The notes beneath the pieces are model-generated. The model saw nothing but the letters and a program-made list of their open reading frames with translations. It made no database searches and had not been told where the DNA came from. From NCBI GenBank assembly GCA_039602395.1, contig JBCNJP010000017.1, positions 14,038,315 to 14,102,314 on the forward strand: DNA of 64,000 nucleotides, given 5' to 3'. Shown one piece after another: positions 1-11,342 of this stretch. Each line of letters opens with the position of its first letter. Position 1 is the first letter of the stretch. The position numbers and the translations under genes are program-made. This DNA comes from Deinandra increscens subsp. villosa. Its lineage: Eukaryota > Streptophyta > Magnoliopsida > Asterales > Asteraceae.

Positions 1-712
1 AACACTTTGACAACTTGATTGTCATCATCCAACCCACCAACATAGTTGACAAATTGATAAACATGTTAAATGAATCGTGTTGGGGTTACATAATTTTATA
101 TGTACGGTGTAAGATAAGGTTAATATTTTTTACATAAATAAAAATACAGACCGTGTTCAGGATGAACAATTTAAACAGACAAAAAGCCAACCCGTCAAAA
201 ATAAATTAGAAGCAAAAATATGGAATCTTAACAAGTGTGTAATATAACGTGGATCGCACTCTTCCTAATTAAATTCTATGCACACTAGTTTTTGTGGGTA
301 AAAAGTCGGTGCATTTCATTTAGCTTTTTGTGGAATGATCAATGTTAAGAATAAGTTTATACTTTCCGCGAGAGCTTTGAAGTTGAGGGTTTAACCAACG
401 TGATACAACATAACCCATAAACAACATTTTTAATCCATTTCTAATCTCATAAATGAATATATCAATGTTATTGAAATTCCAAAAACATGCTTATTGTTGG
501 ATTATTTAAACCAAAATCTCATCTAATACTACTCAAGTAGATTATTGTTTCTCTCAAAACTTTATTCAATCCTAAAAAGACATCTAAGCTATAGTTATAT
601 TGTGATGGGATTCTTTATCATTGCTGTAAAACAAGTCATCTAGTTTAAACATTTCTAAAATATAACAACTAATATATTTTTAAGTGATTATAAGCAAATT
701 TAAATACATCAA

Positions 713-784
713 GGTCCCATGGTCTAGTGGTTAGGACATTGGACTCTGAATCCAGTAACCCGAGTTCAAGTCTCGGTGGGACCT
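713..784 (+). tRNA. tRNA-Gln (anticodon CUG)
   Basis: A complete 72-nt cloverleaf is visible. The acceptor stem pairs GGTCCCA (713-719) with TGGGACC (777-783), followed by discriminator T784. The anticodon stem TTGGA/TCCAG encloses loop CTCTGAA, giving anticodon CUG, which reads the glutamine codon CAG. The T stem CCGAG/CTCGG encloses TTCAAGT. There is no intron. CCA is not encoded, as expected for a nuclear gene. Runs of T at 789-793 and 797-804 are the likely Pol III terminator. An identical copy lies on the minus strand at 26633-26704. Confidence 0.96.
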
Positions 785-1190
785 TATCTTTTTCGATTTT
801 TTTTGGGCCAAAGTAAAATCTTTGATAACTTGCACACAAGAAATTCTTTAGATTTAAAACACTTATATTTTCTCAAAAAGAATCATGTGATTTCTAACAA
901 TTTATGATCTACATTTATAATCAATAACGGTTAATCATGAAACATTCTTTAAAATGAGTTGTCTTTAAAACGAGTTGTGTTACAAGCAAATTTCATTTAC
1001 CCACTGACTAGTTACTAAAAAGGATATTATTCTGTTTTGCCTTGTTTACTAAATTAAAAAATATTTTATTAGTAACCTACGATATTTTGCAAGTAGTAAA
1101 CTAAACAACTCATTAATCACTTTTATACAATCCACAAGTTAGTTAGCTCATTTACAACTTAATTATAATCTTTTCTTTATTTTACTACAT

Positions 1191-1340
1191 GTAACCTATT
1201 TAACATGTTTATGAAAATGAATTACACGTAGGGATGTTCAAGAACCGTCAAAACCAACAACTTGATTATAATGTAACCTATTTAACATGTTTAGAAAAAT
1301 TGATTATATGTAGGGATGTTCAAAACCATCAAAACCAACT
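1191..1340. repeat. 82-bp tandem duplication
   Basis: The unit beginning GTAACCTATTTAACATG at 1191 recurs at 1273, each copy including TAGGGATGTTCAA. The same doubled structure is present inverted at about 25180-25320, so the duplication predates the inverted repeat. The TAGGGATGTTCAA motif resembles hAT-type terminal sequence, but no complete element was delimited. Confidence 0.7.
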
Positions 1341-1519
1341 GAAGTACTGAACCACCCAAACCAAGCAAAATCGGCCGATTCCTTAGGTTAGAGGTAATTT
1401 GATTCCCATTTACGATTTGAAAAAACTCACTTCACAACCGGTTGTGGTTCAAAACAGCTTGATAAGCCAAAATCGGCCAAACAGGTTACAGTGAACATCC
1501 TTAGTTATACGAGTCATGT

Positions 1520-2019
1520 NNNNNNNNNNNNNNNNNNNNNNNNNNNNNNNNNNNNNNNNNNNNNNNNNNNNNNNNNNNNNNNNNNNNNNNNNNNNNNNNN
1601 NNNNNNNNNNNNNNNNNNNNNNNNNNNNNNNNNNNNNNNNNNNNNNNNNNNNNNNNNNNNNNNNNNNNNNNNNNNNNNNNNNNNNNNNNNNNNNNNNNNN
1701 NNNNNNNNNNNNNNNNNNNNNNNNNNNNNNNNNNNNNNNNNNNNNNNNNNNNNNNNNNNNNNNNNNNNNNNNNNNNNNNNNNNNNNNNNNNNNNNNNNNN
1801 NNNNNNNNNNNNNNNNNNNNNNNNNNNNNNNNNNNNNNNNNNNNNNNNNNNNNNNNNNNNNNNNNNNNNNNNNNNNNNNNNNNNNNNNNNNNNNNNNNNN
1901 NNNNNNNNNNNNNNNNNNNNNNNNNNNNNNNNNNNNNNNNNNNNNNNNNNNNNNNNNNNNNNNNNNNNNNNNNNNNNNNNNNNNNNNNNNNNNNNNNNNN
2001 NNNNNNNNNNNNNNNNNNN
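1520..2019. other. Assembly gap of exactly 500 N
   Basis: This is a run of 500 N. The round length suggests an arbitrary scaffold spacer rather than a measured gap. The sequence to the left is an arm of an inverted repeat, and the sequence to the right begins inside an intron of the GAA1 gene. The 5' exons of that gene are therefore missing, and the join itself is unproven. Confidence 0.95.
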
Positions 2020-2068
2020 CTCTTGTCTAGCTAGTAACAAAACTTGTTTTGTTCATCTATGAACACAG

Positions 2069-5000
2069 AGAAATTCCTAGACTGATAGCACTGCATATGG
2101 CAAATTTGGGTGGAGAAGTCAGTTATCATAAGTTCCAAAATCATCCAAACAAATTCCACCCTCTGCACTTCTTCACGAGTCCTGATACAGAAGCAAACCA
2201 TGTAAACAAGACTTGTGAATCACATGCTACTAATACTGTAGGAATTATTAGGGCTCCACGTGGTGATGGGAAAGAAGCTATTGTGCTAGTGACCCCTTAC
2301 AACCCTGTAAATCTTAGTCAGAATGAGGCTCTATCTTTAGGAATTGCGTACTCGGCATTTTCATTATTGACTCAAGTTAGTTGGCTAGCCAAAGATATTA
2401 TATGGCTAGCTGCAGACTCACGGTATGGACAATATAACTCGGTTGCTGCTTGGTTAAAAGACTATCATACCCCTTCTTTTGGTGATTTTGGGAAGTTACA
2501 TGGTGACGGCTGTCATAAAAGCAGCGATGTGCCTGAATCAAAGTTAGATATGATTATTAAAACAGAAGTGTCTGATACTCTTAGACGTGCTGGAACCATG
2601 GCAGCTGCCCTTGTAATTAAGGTTGCAAACCCAGGTGACGAAGGCGAGCAAGATGCGCTAAACATTTATGCTGAGGCATCTAATGGTCAAATGCCAAATC
2701 TTGACCTTATAAATGTTGTGAGTTATCTGGCAGTGCATGGACAGGGTCTTCATGTACAGGTGGAGAAAGTTGTTTCTTTGCTTGATTCCAAGTGGCTGAA
2801 GTTCATTGGTGAGGTGTTTGAAACAGTTGGGAAAATTGCTAGAAGCTTGAATCCTCAATGGAAATTTGGTATCCCTGTAAAGGAGTATGTTGAAGGCAGT
2901 GCTACTCTTGTCAGTTCACTCTATAACCAGGTTAATATTTCCCTGAATGAACAAAAGAAGAATATGAAAAAACTAAAAAGAAAACAGAATGAACGTATCA
3001 CATAAACAAATATGTTTGTTCGATTAACTTAATTCTCTGCTTTCTGTGTTAGGCGTTGGGTGTCCCCACTGGTTCCCATGGTGCTTTCCGTGATTATCAG
3101 GTTGATGCAATTACTATGGAGATTTCACCCAAAATATCTTATACTAGTAAAAACAGACAAACACAGTTTTTGGTTCGAGGTGGCAGGTACATCTCATGAT
3201 ATATTATGTCATACAAATTGCTTATAGTTGATATCGTTTTAAATGCTGGTTAATGAAATGCATCAAGATATGGTTCAAAACTGTTCGACTTCATAATATA
3301 ATCTAGCCTTCCAAAACCAGACCTGGACTATATTAAGTATGCTCTTTGTTTCAGTCCCTAAAACGTAAAGTGCAGTAGATGGGTTTGATTTTAGTTGAAA
3401 GAATCCGAAATCCTTAGAAAATATGTGCTTGGAATACCATAACCCAGAATTGCATAAGAACACCATTGTGAGGAAGATTCTATAAATATAAGTTTGTTTC
3501 TGGATATACAAGTTCCCATGAAACAAAAAACCAGAATTATATATGCCTACCAGTTAATTATAATTGAGATATACGTAGATTAAAAATACTTCGGTCATGC
3601 TATAAATTATAGCTGTCTCTTATCACAATTCACAAATAGGCGAGTATTATATTTCTGGCAAGAATTGTAAGGAAAACATAGACATTTTGAGGCTGTACAT
3701 TAGAGGGAATATCAGGGTCTGTTTAGTTGCAGGAACTTTTCTTCATTTTTCCATATCCTTAAATCCATTAAAAATGTGGGGAAGGTGTTAAAATACTGTT
3801 GCATTTTCCAGTTTCGAAAATTGTAAAACATGTTAAAATGCAACTATTTTCAAATTATTATTCTTCTTTAAAATGAAAACAAATTATATAGAAGAGACCA
3901 TGATATACAAAATACAAATAAACCACTATTTTCCCAAAATGGCCGAATCCCTGCATTTCGAGTTAATTGAACACAAGGCTGAATACAACATAAAAGAAGT
4001 AGAGAACATGAGATACAAAATACAAACATTCACAGTTTTATTCTCAGAGTATTATATGATCAAACAAAAAGGCTGAACTGCTGGTATTATCTCAAAGAGT
4101 ATACTCTTTTCTCCCGTCACATGAAGATCTTATTAGGACTTGGGATCACCTGTAATACATTGAACCACTGATATTATCTAGATTCTAGAATGCTTTTTGT
4201 TCCAAGTGAAACTTGTTAATAAGTCAAATCCTCCTGGTAACAAATGAACGGGTCAACGAACCAAATGCTCATGATAAAAATCGCAACCGATCCAACCGGA
4301 GACCACACATATTTCAACAAATTATTGACACATCACCCTACATATATACATTTATAGTTTTAGCACACCCGTTAACCTAAGAAGACAAGAAAAGCCGTAA
4401 AAACGTTTTTTAATAAATTCAGTCGACTCGTCCAGTCACACCAACACATATCCCAGTTTTGGATAAATTTATTAGCTGTGGAATTGTGATTCTGAACACC
4501 CACCTATATTTATAAATAAAATTTAAAACTACAAAAATGAAGAACTAGACGGTGATACATACAGTAATTGGTCTTCTACTGCTTAACATTTACTTCTTGA
4601 AATATAATGGAAAGTTTACAACTCTTATTTCTAATTTCTTTAAATGCACAGGTTAATTGAAGGAGTTACACGGTCTGTCAATAACCTCCTGGAGAAATTT
4701 CACCAATCCTTTTTCTTGTACTTATTAACATCATCAAACAAATTTGTATCTGTGGGAGTCTACATGATTGCATTTTTACTGCTTGTTGCTCCCCTGCCCG
4801 TTCTTGCAGCTTCTCTATATTCTGATGCCAATCAATCAAACCTCGAATCAGAAAAAAACAAACCACTTAAATCTTGGAGATGGCTTTACCCAACAAAAAC
4901 CGTATTTCTCATTCATTTATGGGGAGCCATCGTCTCTTTACTACCTTATTTCATATACCAAATACCCGACTCTCAACCAACTTCTCGCCTTCTTATCTGG

Positions 5001-5435
5001 GCTTCCCTTTCACTCTTTCTCCTAACTGTCCTGGGCTCATTTTCTGGGTCCCGGTCCGTTCAATGGACTCTTCTGAAATCAGTCACGGTATCAGCTGCAT
5101 TTATCGGGCTGTGTTTGATGTCAGTTATAAACTTTGCCACTGCTGAACTTGGCGCATTACTGTTGGTTCCAGTGTGCTTGATGGTTAAGCCATGGCGGGT
5201 AGCAGGTAAAATTCACTCCGCTTTAAATTTAGTTTTGGTAATCATCGGGTTTCCTGGTGCTGCATTTTTTGTGGTGAAAAGTGCGTTTGGGTTTCAAAAC
5301 GGGTCTAGTTTAGTCGAGTTTTGGTACTGGGTGGAGTCTTTGTGGGCATGGAATAGTGCAACTTACATCTATATATGCATGGTTCATCTTCCTTGTTGGG
5401 TTTTGTGTATATACATTTTGTTGCATCCATGTTAG
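2069..5435 (+). CDS. GPI transamidase subunit GAA1/GPAA1, 5' truncated by gap
   Basis: GAA1 is an ER-membrane subunit of the GPI transamidase, which attaches GPI anchors to proteins. Three exons are visible: about 2069-2930 (acceptor CACAG, donor CAG|GT), 3053-3186 (acceptor TTAG|GCG, donor CAG|GT) and 4652-5435 (acceptor ACAG|G, stop TAG). The introns have phases 0 and 2, and the reading frame is open throughout, giving about 592 residues. Family-typical stretches include NTVGIIRAPRGDGKEAIVLV, SRYGQYNSVAAWLKDYHTPSF and ALGVPTGSHGAFRDYQVDAI. The first exon covers the luminal M28-peptidase-like domain. The last exon encodes about six hydrophobic membrane segments. The family is near 700 residues, so roughly the first 100, including the N-terminal membrane anchor, should lie in or beyond the gap. 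The 1465-bp second intron shows nothing recognisable. The first acceptor could instead be used two bases downstream. Confidence 0.92.
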
Positions 5436-6083
5436 ATTTTGTTAACAACTATCTGTAGACTGTAGATGAGAACTCATTATATCTTTGTATGATCTTTTTT
5501 TCATTTTTTTGGAGTATCAGCTGATATATACACGAAAACGCAGTTACGGGTGTCCTTGAATCTATAGGCATGATATAGAATTTGTGTAACATTTGTTTAA
5601 ATGTCATTTAAAACGTACTTGTTGGATGAAATCACTCTCATAACGTCTCACTAATATACGACAGTTATCATCCCTTCTCGTCAAATGATTACCATTCGGT
5701 TAAGTTTCATGAAAGTGTTTCTTCAAGGCTTAAATATACTGGTATTGGAAGACTTTTCTCTTATGAAAGATTATTTACACCAAATTTTTAGATTGCTTCT
5801 AAGTATAAATTATTGTATAAAAGTTAATAGAGTTTATGAACGTTTGAGTTTTTTGCCATAACAGGTGTAATAAAAAACCTATTTACCAAAATGGGTAATT
5901 TAATAAAGATTTACGATTTACGAAAACGGGTATTTTTTAAAAAGTTTATTTTCTTACTCTATTCGTCTTGGTTAAAAGGTTTTTTTATTTTAAAAGTATT
6001 TTCTAATATTCTTCTTAAAAGAACTTCGTTAGGGCTGATGTTTTTAAAAAATAAAGAGCAAACTTTGTTTTTAGTTCTCAACG
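5436..6083. other. GAA1 3' UTR and AT-rich flank
   Basis: This follows the GAA1 stop codon. It is AT-rich, with no open frame of gene quality and no recognised repeat boundary. The first few hundred bases presumably include the 3' UTR and polyadenylation region. Confidence 0.5.
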
Positions 6084-6438
6084 TTTGCACATTTTAATAA
6101 TTTCAGTCCCAATTTTTTGAAAATCCCAATTTAGTGTCTCAAAATTCATTTTTTTTTCAATTTTGGTTTCAATGTTAACAACCGTTTAAAGAGCCGTTAA
6201 CATGCCCTCATATGGTCCCCATGTGATGAGTATTTTTGTCATTTCCGTTTGTTTTAAAGTATGAGTTAAAACAAACGGAAATGATAAAAATACACCTCAT
6301 TTGGGGACCACATGAGGGCAGTCTAACGGTTTTTTAAACAACTGTTAATGTTGAGACCAAAATTGAAAAAAAAATGAAATGTCAGACACTAAATTGAGAT
6401 TTTTAAAACTTTGAGACTAAAATTCTTAAAATGTGCAA
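6084..6438. mobile_element. Foldback MITE, about 355 bp
   Basis: The two halves are imperfect reverse complements that meet near 6255. The left end TTTGCACATTTTAATAATTT pairs with the right end, which in reverse complement begins TTTGCACATTTTAAGAATTT. The inner arms also pair, for example ACAAACGGAAATGA with TCATTTCCGTTTGT. No clear target-site duplication was seen, so the superfamily is not assigned. Confidence 0.72.
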
Positions 6439-6532
6439 AATAATTGAATGTTCCGTAATTATTTGAAAAGCAACATTGGTTTTTTTTTCCCCTCCATTTT
6501 TCAAAGAATCAAAAACAAAAATATTATAATAA

Positions 6533-7314
6533 CTAGGATAGAACCCGTATATTATACGGGTTGAATCAATAAAAGTATATATATAATTAATAATTCATAG
6601 AAAGTTAGGTGAGTTATAGTTTTATTAAAGTTATAAACACATTTTGATTGTTAAGTATAAAATCTAAATTATTATCATAATATTAAAATGTTATTGTCAT
6701 TAAAAAAATTGTTATCTATCTTGGTATACAATAGAAAACTTATAATTCTTTTTGTCATATTGTTTAAAATTTCTATATTGGATGAACATAGATCATTTGA
6801 TATGAAAAATTAATTAATATTGGATATTATGAACATGATTTTTGTTGCTTATGAATTTCTCTATAAATAGTATCATCCACAATGTTGATTGAATTTGTAG
6901 AATAATATTAGGTATTTATTAATAGTATCATCCGGCAACAAGGTAAAACTTGTATTATTGAAATCCATTTTTCCAATATGATTTGCTCAATTATATTTGA
7001 AAACACACTAAATAAATGTTAAGTTTTTTTAAATATTTATAAAAATAAAAATAATAATCGTTTAAAAATAATTTTAAATAAAAATACGATGTCAATTAAT
7101 ATATGATTGTCATAATTCCATAAATATATAATATATGATTGTCATAATTCCATAAATATAAATAAATAAAAATATATCATGATTATAAAATAGGAAATAA
7201 TTTCGAATCAAATATGATTTATTAGGGAGTATATTTGGGAGGGTAAACTTTTGTGAGAATAAATCTAGTGTTGACACGTGTCAACAATTGTAATTGTTTA
7301 TTAGAGTAGGGAGA
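6533..7314 (-). mobile_element. Non-autonomous Helitron, 782 bp
   Basis: Read on the minus strand it begins TCTCCCTACTCTAATAAAC at 7314. It ends with the hairpin ACCCGTATAATATACGGGT followed by TCTATC and CTAG at 6536-6533. The flanking host bases are A and T, the standard Helitron A|T insertion site. There are no terminal inverted repeats, no target duplication and no Rep/helicase ORF. The element at 28727-29653 is a homologous copy in the opposite orientation, with matching ends and matching interior, which confirms both boundaries. Confidence 0.85.
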
Positions 7315-7322
7315 TTATTTCT

Positions 7323-7986
7323 AAAGAAATGAAATATTAAAAGATAAGAAAAAACGTCTCTATTTAAATGAAGTTAGAAAAAGATTTTTAAACGAATTCA
7401 ATAACCTGAAAGAGGTTTTTATAAAATATCATAGTCACATAAATGATTTTTTTTTTCGTTTTATTATAAATTTTTTGCTTAATTTTCTAAAAGAACATTT
7501 ATAAAGAAAATGATCATAAATCGAACTACTAGGGCTGCTAGTTTAAACCGAGCAACTAGGCTTGCCAGTTTGTCCATTGAAGAAACACATGAAAACGAAC
7601 ATATTTGTATCTGTTCATTTACCTTTAATATAAAAAATTTACAATGTTTATTTTGTTTTGTTAATAGGCATACTCACAAATTGCAAATACTAATTTGTTA
7701 AGAATTAATCGGATTGAAGATATAGCGTCATCATTCTAAAATTAAGGCTCAAACTTATTTGTTAAATGAGCTTCAAATCGGGGTTCAAATTAACAAGCAT
7801 TTTCTTTATAAATGTTCTTCTAGAATATTAAGCAAAAAGTTTCTAATAAAAATTTAAAAAACCATTTATGTGATTATGTTATTTTATAATAACTACTTTT
7901 ATTTTTCTTAATTCTTGTAAAAATCATTTCTTTATCTTTATTAAAATAAATACGTTTTTTTTTTCTTATCTTTTTATTTCTTGAAG
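7323..7986. mobile_element. Foldback element, about 660 bp
   Basis: The arms, roughly 7323-7515 and 7795-7986, are inverted copies. Both contain ACATTTATAAAGAAAATG next to the loop and AAAGATAAG near the outer ends. The 280-bp loop has no recognised gene. No convincing target duplication was found, and the sequence is very AT-rich, so the borders are approximate. Confidence 0.65.
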
Positions 7987-8210
7987 AATAATTATTATAA
8001 TGATTTTTATTTTTATTCTTTGAAAAGGATAAAAAACAATGTTTTTTTTTTTCAAATAATTACGACACACTTTATACAAATTATTATTGAAAGTACCAGT
8101 ATTATCGATATATTTTTTTTTGTTGTATCAAAAATTATTTTTAAAACAAAAAACCTTTTAACCATTAACCATTAAGAATAAAAGTGAGAAAATGCATCTT
8201 TTTAAAAAAA

Positions 8211-9560
8211 GAGTAAATTACAATTTACGTCCTTTGGGAAGTATGCAAATTTCACTTTTCGTCCTTTAACTAAAGAAATAACAGAAAACGTCATTTATAT
8301 TTATGGTTTGTTTCAAATCACGTCCTTTCGTCTAACGGACATTAAATTTGTCCGTTAAACCAGGTCATGTGCAAGGCACATGAGGGCAATATGGTCATTT
8401 ATTCTTTTAATATACAGCAAATTACATTTTACCTCCTTTAAGAATTACAAAAATTTCAATTTACGTCCTTAAACTAAGGAAATAACAAAAAGGTCCTTTG
8501 AGTTTATACTTTGTTACACCTTACATCATTTTCTCTAATAAACATTAATTTTTTCTGTTAAGCTATGTCAACTGCATTGCACATGAGGATATAATTGTCT
8601 TTTTATATTATAGGGTCATTTTGTAAATAAATAGAAGTATAAAACTTATATGAATATAATTCTTTTTATAAAATAAATGAAAAATCTGATCAGACCAAAC
8701 TTCAATATCTCCAGTCTCCATCACAATAAAAAATCTGATCAGACCAAACTTCAATATCTCCACACATCTACCTCCATCGTAATACATCATGTCACCATCC
8801 ATCCTACACCCGACCAATAAAAACCTATTCGTTCATGAAGATGAAACTCCCTCAGCAACAAGTCAGAAATACAGATCCCACAAAGCATTTACGATGCAGG
8901 AATTGCGATGGATGGTGATAGGAGGTATTACGATGGAGTTGGATGTGTGGTGTGGCGATGATCGGAAGTGGAGGTGGGGCGGTGACAGAGGGTTTGGTGG
9001 AGAAGCAGCGGTGCCATGAAGGAATTAGAATGTGGTGGACATTGGAGATATTGAAGTTTGGTCTGATCAGATTTTTTATTTATGTTTTTATTTATGTTAT
9101 AAATAAAATTATATTCATATAAGTTTTATATTTTTATTTATTTACAAAATGGCCCGTACAATATAAAAAGACAATTATGTCCTCGTGTGCAATGCACCTG
9201 ATATAGCTTAACAGAAAAAATTAACGTTTCTTAAAATAAATGATGTAAGCTGTAACAAACTATAAACTTAAAGGACTTTTTTTGTTATTTCTTTAAGTTA
9301 AGGATGGAAATTGAAATTTGGGTAATTCTTAAAGGACGTAAAATGTAATTTGTTCTATATTAAAAGAATAAAATGACCATGTTGCCCTCATGTGCCTTGC
9401 ACATGACCTGGTCTAACGGAAAAAATTAACGTCTGTTAGACGAAAGGACGTGATTTGAAACAAACCATAAATATAAAGGATGTTTTTTGCTATTTCTTTA
9501 GTTTAAGGATGAAATTTGAAATTTGCATACTTCTTAAAGGACGTAAATTGTAATTTACTC
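8211..9560. mobile_element. Long-TIR Mutator-like foldback (1350 bp, 9-bp TSD)
   Basis: The terminal inverted repeats are about 500 bp long and start GAGTAAATTACAATTTACGT at both ends. They are flanked by identical 9-bp duplications TTAAAAAAA at 8202-8210 and 9561-9569. A 9-bp duplication with very long TIRs fits a non-autonomous Mutator-like element (TIR-MULE). The duplication is low-complexity, so it is supportive rather than decisive. The loop (about 8762-9040) is less AT-rich than the arms and may be captured host sequence. A 34-bp piece with CTGATCAGACCAAACTTCAA occurs twice in the left arm and once, inverted, on the right. Confidence 0.82.
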
Positions 9561-9660
9561 TTAAAAAAATACCCATTTTAGTAAATATTTTTTAAATCAT
9601 CCATTTGATAAATAAGTTTTTTTTATTACACTCGTTTGGAAAAAAAACTCCATATATTGT

Positions 9661-11265
9661 TTAGATCATTCACAATAGGATCTTTATCTTTATTTTTATA
9701 ATTTATTAAAACAACACATTTATCCATAAAATTTAAATAGTTTTAAAGACACTCTACATCACATTTCTTAGCTCATCCGGTATACCGTGCGTGATGAGGG
9801 GTTCCACGACGCCATCAGGCGCGAACACCCCCCCCCCCCCTGCGCGACGTTAGCGGCGCAATGATCGGTGCCAATTGTGCCGCGCGCGTGATGGATGGGA
9901 AGATCGAGGGCAACCATCGAAATTTTAATTTTTTGATCGTTTGAGGTCAATTTACGGTAAAAAGGTAATATTCCATTTCCTAATTAACCCCCTATATATA
10001 CTCAATTTTTACACACAATTTTTACACCTTTCTACTCATCTTCTACACTTCTACAACTTAACTATATATATTTTTTAAAAGTCACAATGAATCTATATAC
10101 GCGGGTCAACCGAACCCCCTATATACGGGCCCAAACCCCCCTCTTAACATCTATAACCCCAACCCCAATTTTACCAACTACGCTCTATGGGGTCAACCTC
10201 AAACATTCCCCACTCTGTTTCAAGCTCCATCACATCCTCAAACGCCACTCTTCGATCAAGATGATGATAATGTTGAGGTGGTACCCGAAACGCATGTCCC
10301 TACTTGCGCAAACGAAGAATGCGTTTTGGGATAGAGTAAGCACCCGCTTTCATGACTTGCGCAAAGCTAAAGGATTCACGTTGTTTCGAAACAACGACAA
10401 GTTGAGCGGGAAGTGGGGCTCATGAAGCCGAAGATTTCCAAATTTAACGACATTATGTTGGGCACCGAGCGCACTCGTAAAAGCAGTGAAAGCGATATCG
10501 ACCTCTTAAACAAAGCGATCACCCGTTATAGAGACGACCACAAATCCCACCTCTCATCGAACAATACAACCGAGGTGAGCTTGAACCGATCGTCAACAGA
10601 GATGGATAGCCCAATGAGTTCGGCTTCAACGGAGCGTTGCGGTATTAACCTCAACGATGAGGTGGTTGATTTGGAGGGCGACTGTGAGGAACCGCAAATG
10701 AATATTTTACGAAGGCCGATGGGAAAGAAAAATGCAACTCGTCAACAAAAAGAGCAAGCTCAAGATGGAGATTTTGTGCGAGTACTTCACGAATTCAACC
10801 TCGAGCAAAAAAAGAAGACGAAGATACGGGAAGAAAATACTCATTTGAACGAGCTTCGTGTGATTTGCTTGGACACATCGGGTTTTTCGGAAGAGCGAAG
10901 GGCTTTGGTCGAAAAAGAGAAGGAGGAACTCTTGGAGAAATTACAAAAAAAAACATAATTAGTTGGCTGATTTTTTAATATGTTTAAGTTGTTTAATTTG
11001 AATGTAATCTTTTTTTAAAGGATGTTTAAAAAAAATTGGTTCACTTTTCATTTTATTTTGAAGACTTATTTATTTGTTCATTAAAAATAATTGTAATTTA
11101 ATGTTTGAAGAAAAAAACATTAAAAAGTTATTACCACACCACATGAGTATACTATCACGCGTGTGGTAAGTGCATGTGGTCCAGTCAGCGATGAAATGTC
11201 CACTACACCACCACCACACCACATCACATGAGTATACCTCATGACCTTACAATGGATCGGCCAAT
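9661..11265 (+). mobile_element. Decayed PIF/Harbinger-type element (tentative borders)
   Basis: A degenerate Harbinger ORF1-like coding region (10087-10958) sits between AT-rich flanks. The possible ends, GATCATTCACAATAGG near 9664 and its rough inverse GACCTTACAATGGATC near 11248, are only partly complementary, and no TTA target duplication was confirmed. CCACACCACATGAGTATAC-type repeats occur twice near the 3' side. There is also a C-run of at least 12 bases at about 9829-9840. No transposase ORF2 is present. Confidence 0.45.
10087..10958 (+). pseudogene. Harbinger ORF1-like (Myb/trihelix plus NAM-associated C-term), frameshifted
   Basis: The region encodes a protein type abundant in plant genomes and usually linked to PIF/Harbinger elements: an N-terminal Myb/SANT-like part and a charged C-terminal NAM-associated part. 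The first open frame (10087-10425) ends in KNAFWDRVSTRFHDLRKAKG and LSGKWG. The second (10413-10958) continues with KFNDIMLGTERTRKSSESDI, a RRPMGKKNATRQQ patch and an EEKEELLEKLQ-like coiled tail. The two must be joined by a frameshift near 10420. A further frame change upstream, near 10260, is implied by a DDDNVEVVPETH segment in another frame. It is a pseudogene. Confidence 0.7.
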
Positions 11266-11342
11266 CTTGAATTAAACGTTGCTAATTAGGCGTTAAGAAT
11301 GGTACTAACTCGTATATATTTATGATATTTTTATAAATTTGT

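Larger units (their letters stand above)
1..1519. repeat. Left arm of large inverted repeat
   Basis: The reverse complement of this stretch aligns with 24987-27677 along its whole length, at roughly 90-95% identity judged by eye and lower near position 1-240. The alignment reaches the last base before the N gap and still continues at base 1, so the arm probably extends both leftward and into the gap. It carries the tRNA-Gln gene and an 82-bp tandem duplication that is shared with the other arm. It lacks two insertions found in the right arm. It may be a true inverted segmental duplication, or a divergent haplotype piece scaffolded in reverse. Confidence 0.85.

Noticed and set aside
1491..2040. 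Open frames spanning the N gap on both strands
   Set aside because: They consist almost entirely of undefined residues.
8789..9019. 76-codon open frame
   Set aside because: It lies in the loop of a foldback element and has no recognisable domain.
9829..9840. C-run, with similar G- and C-runs near 39874 and 43221
   Set aside because: Homopolymers prone to sequencing error; no feature claimed.
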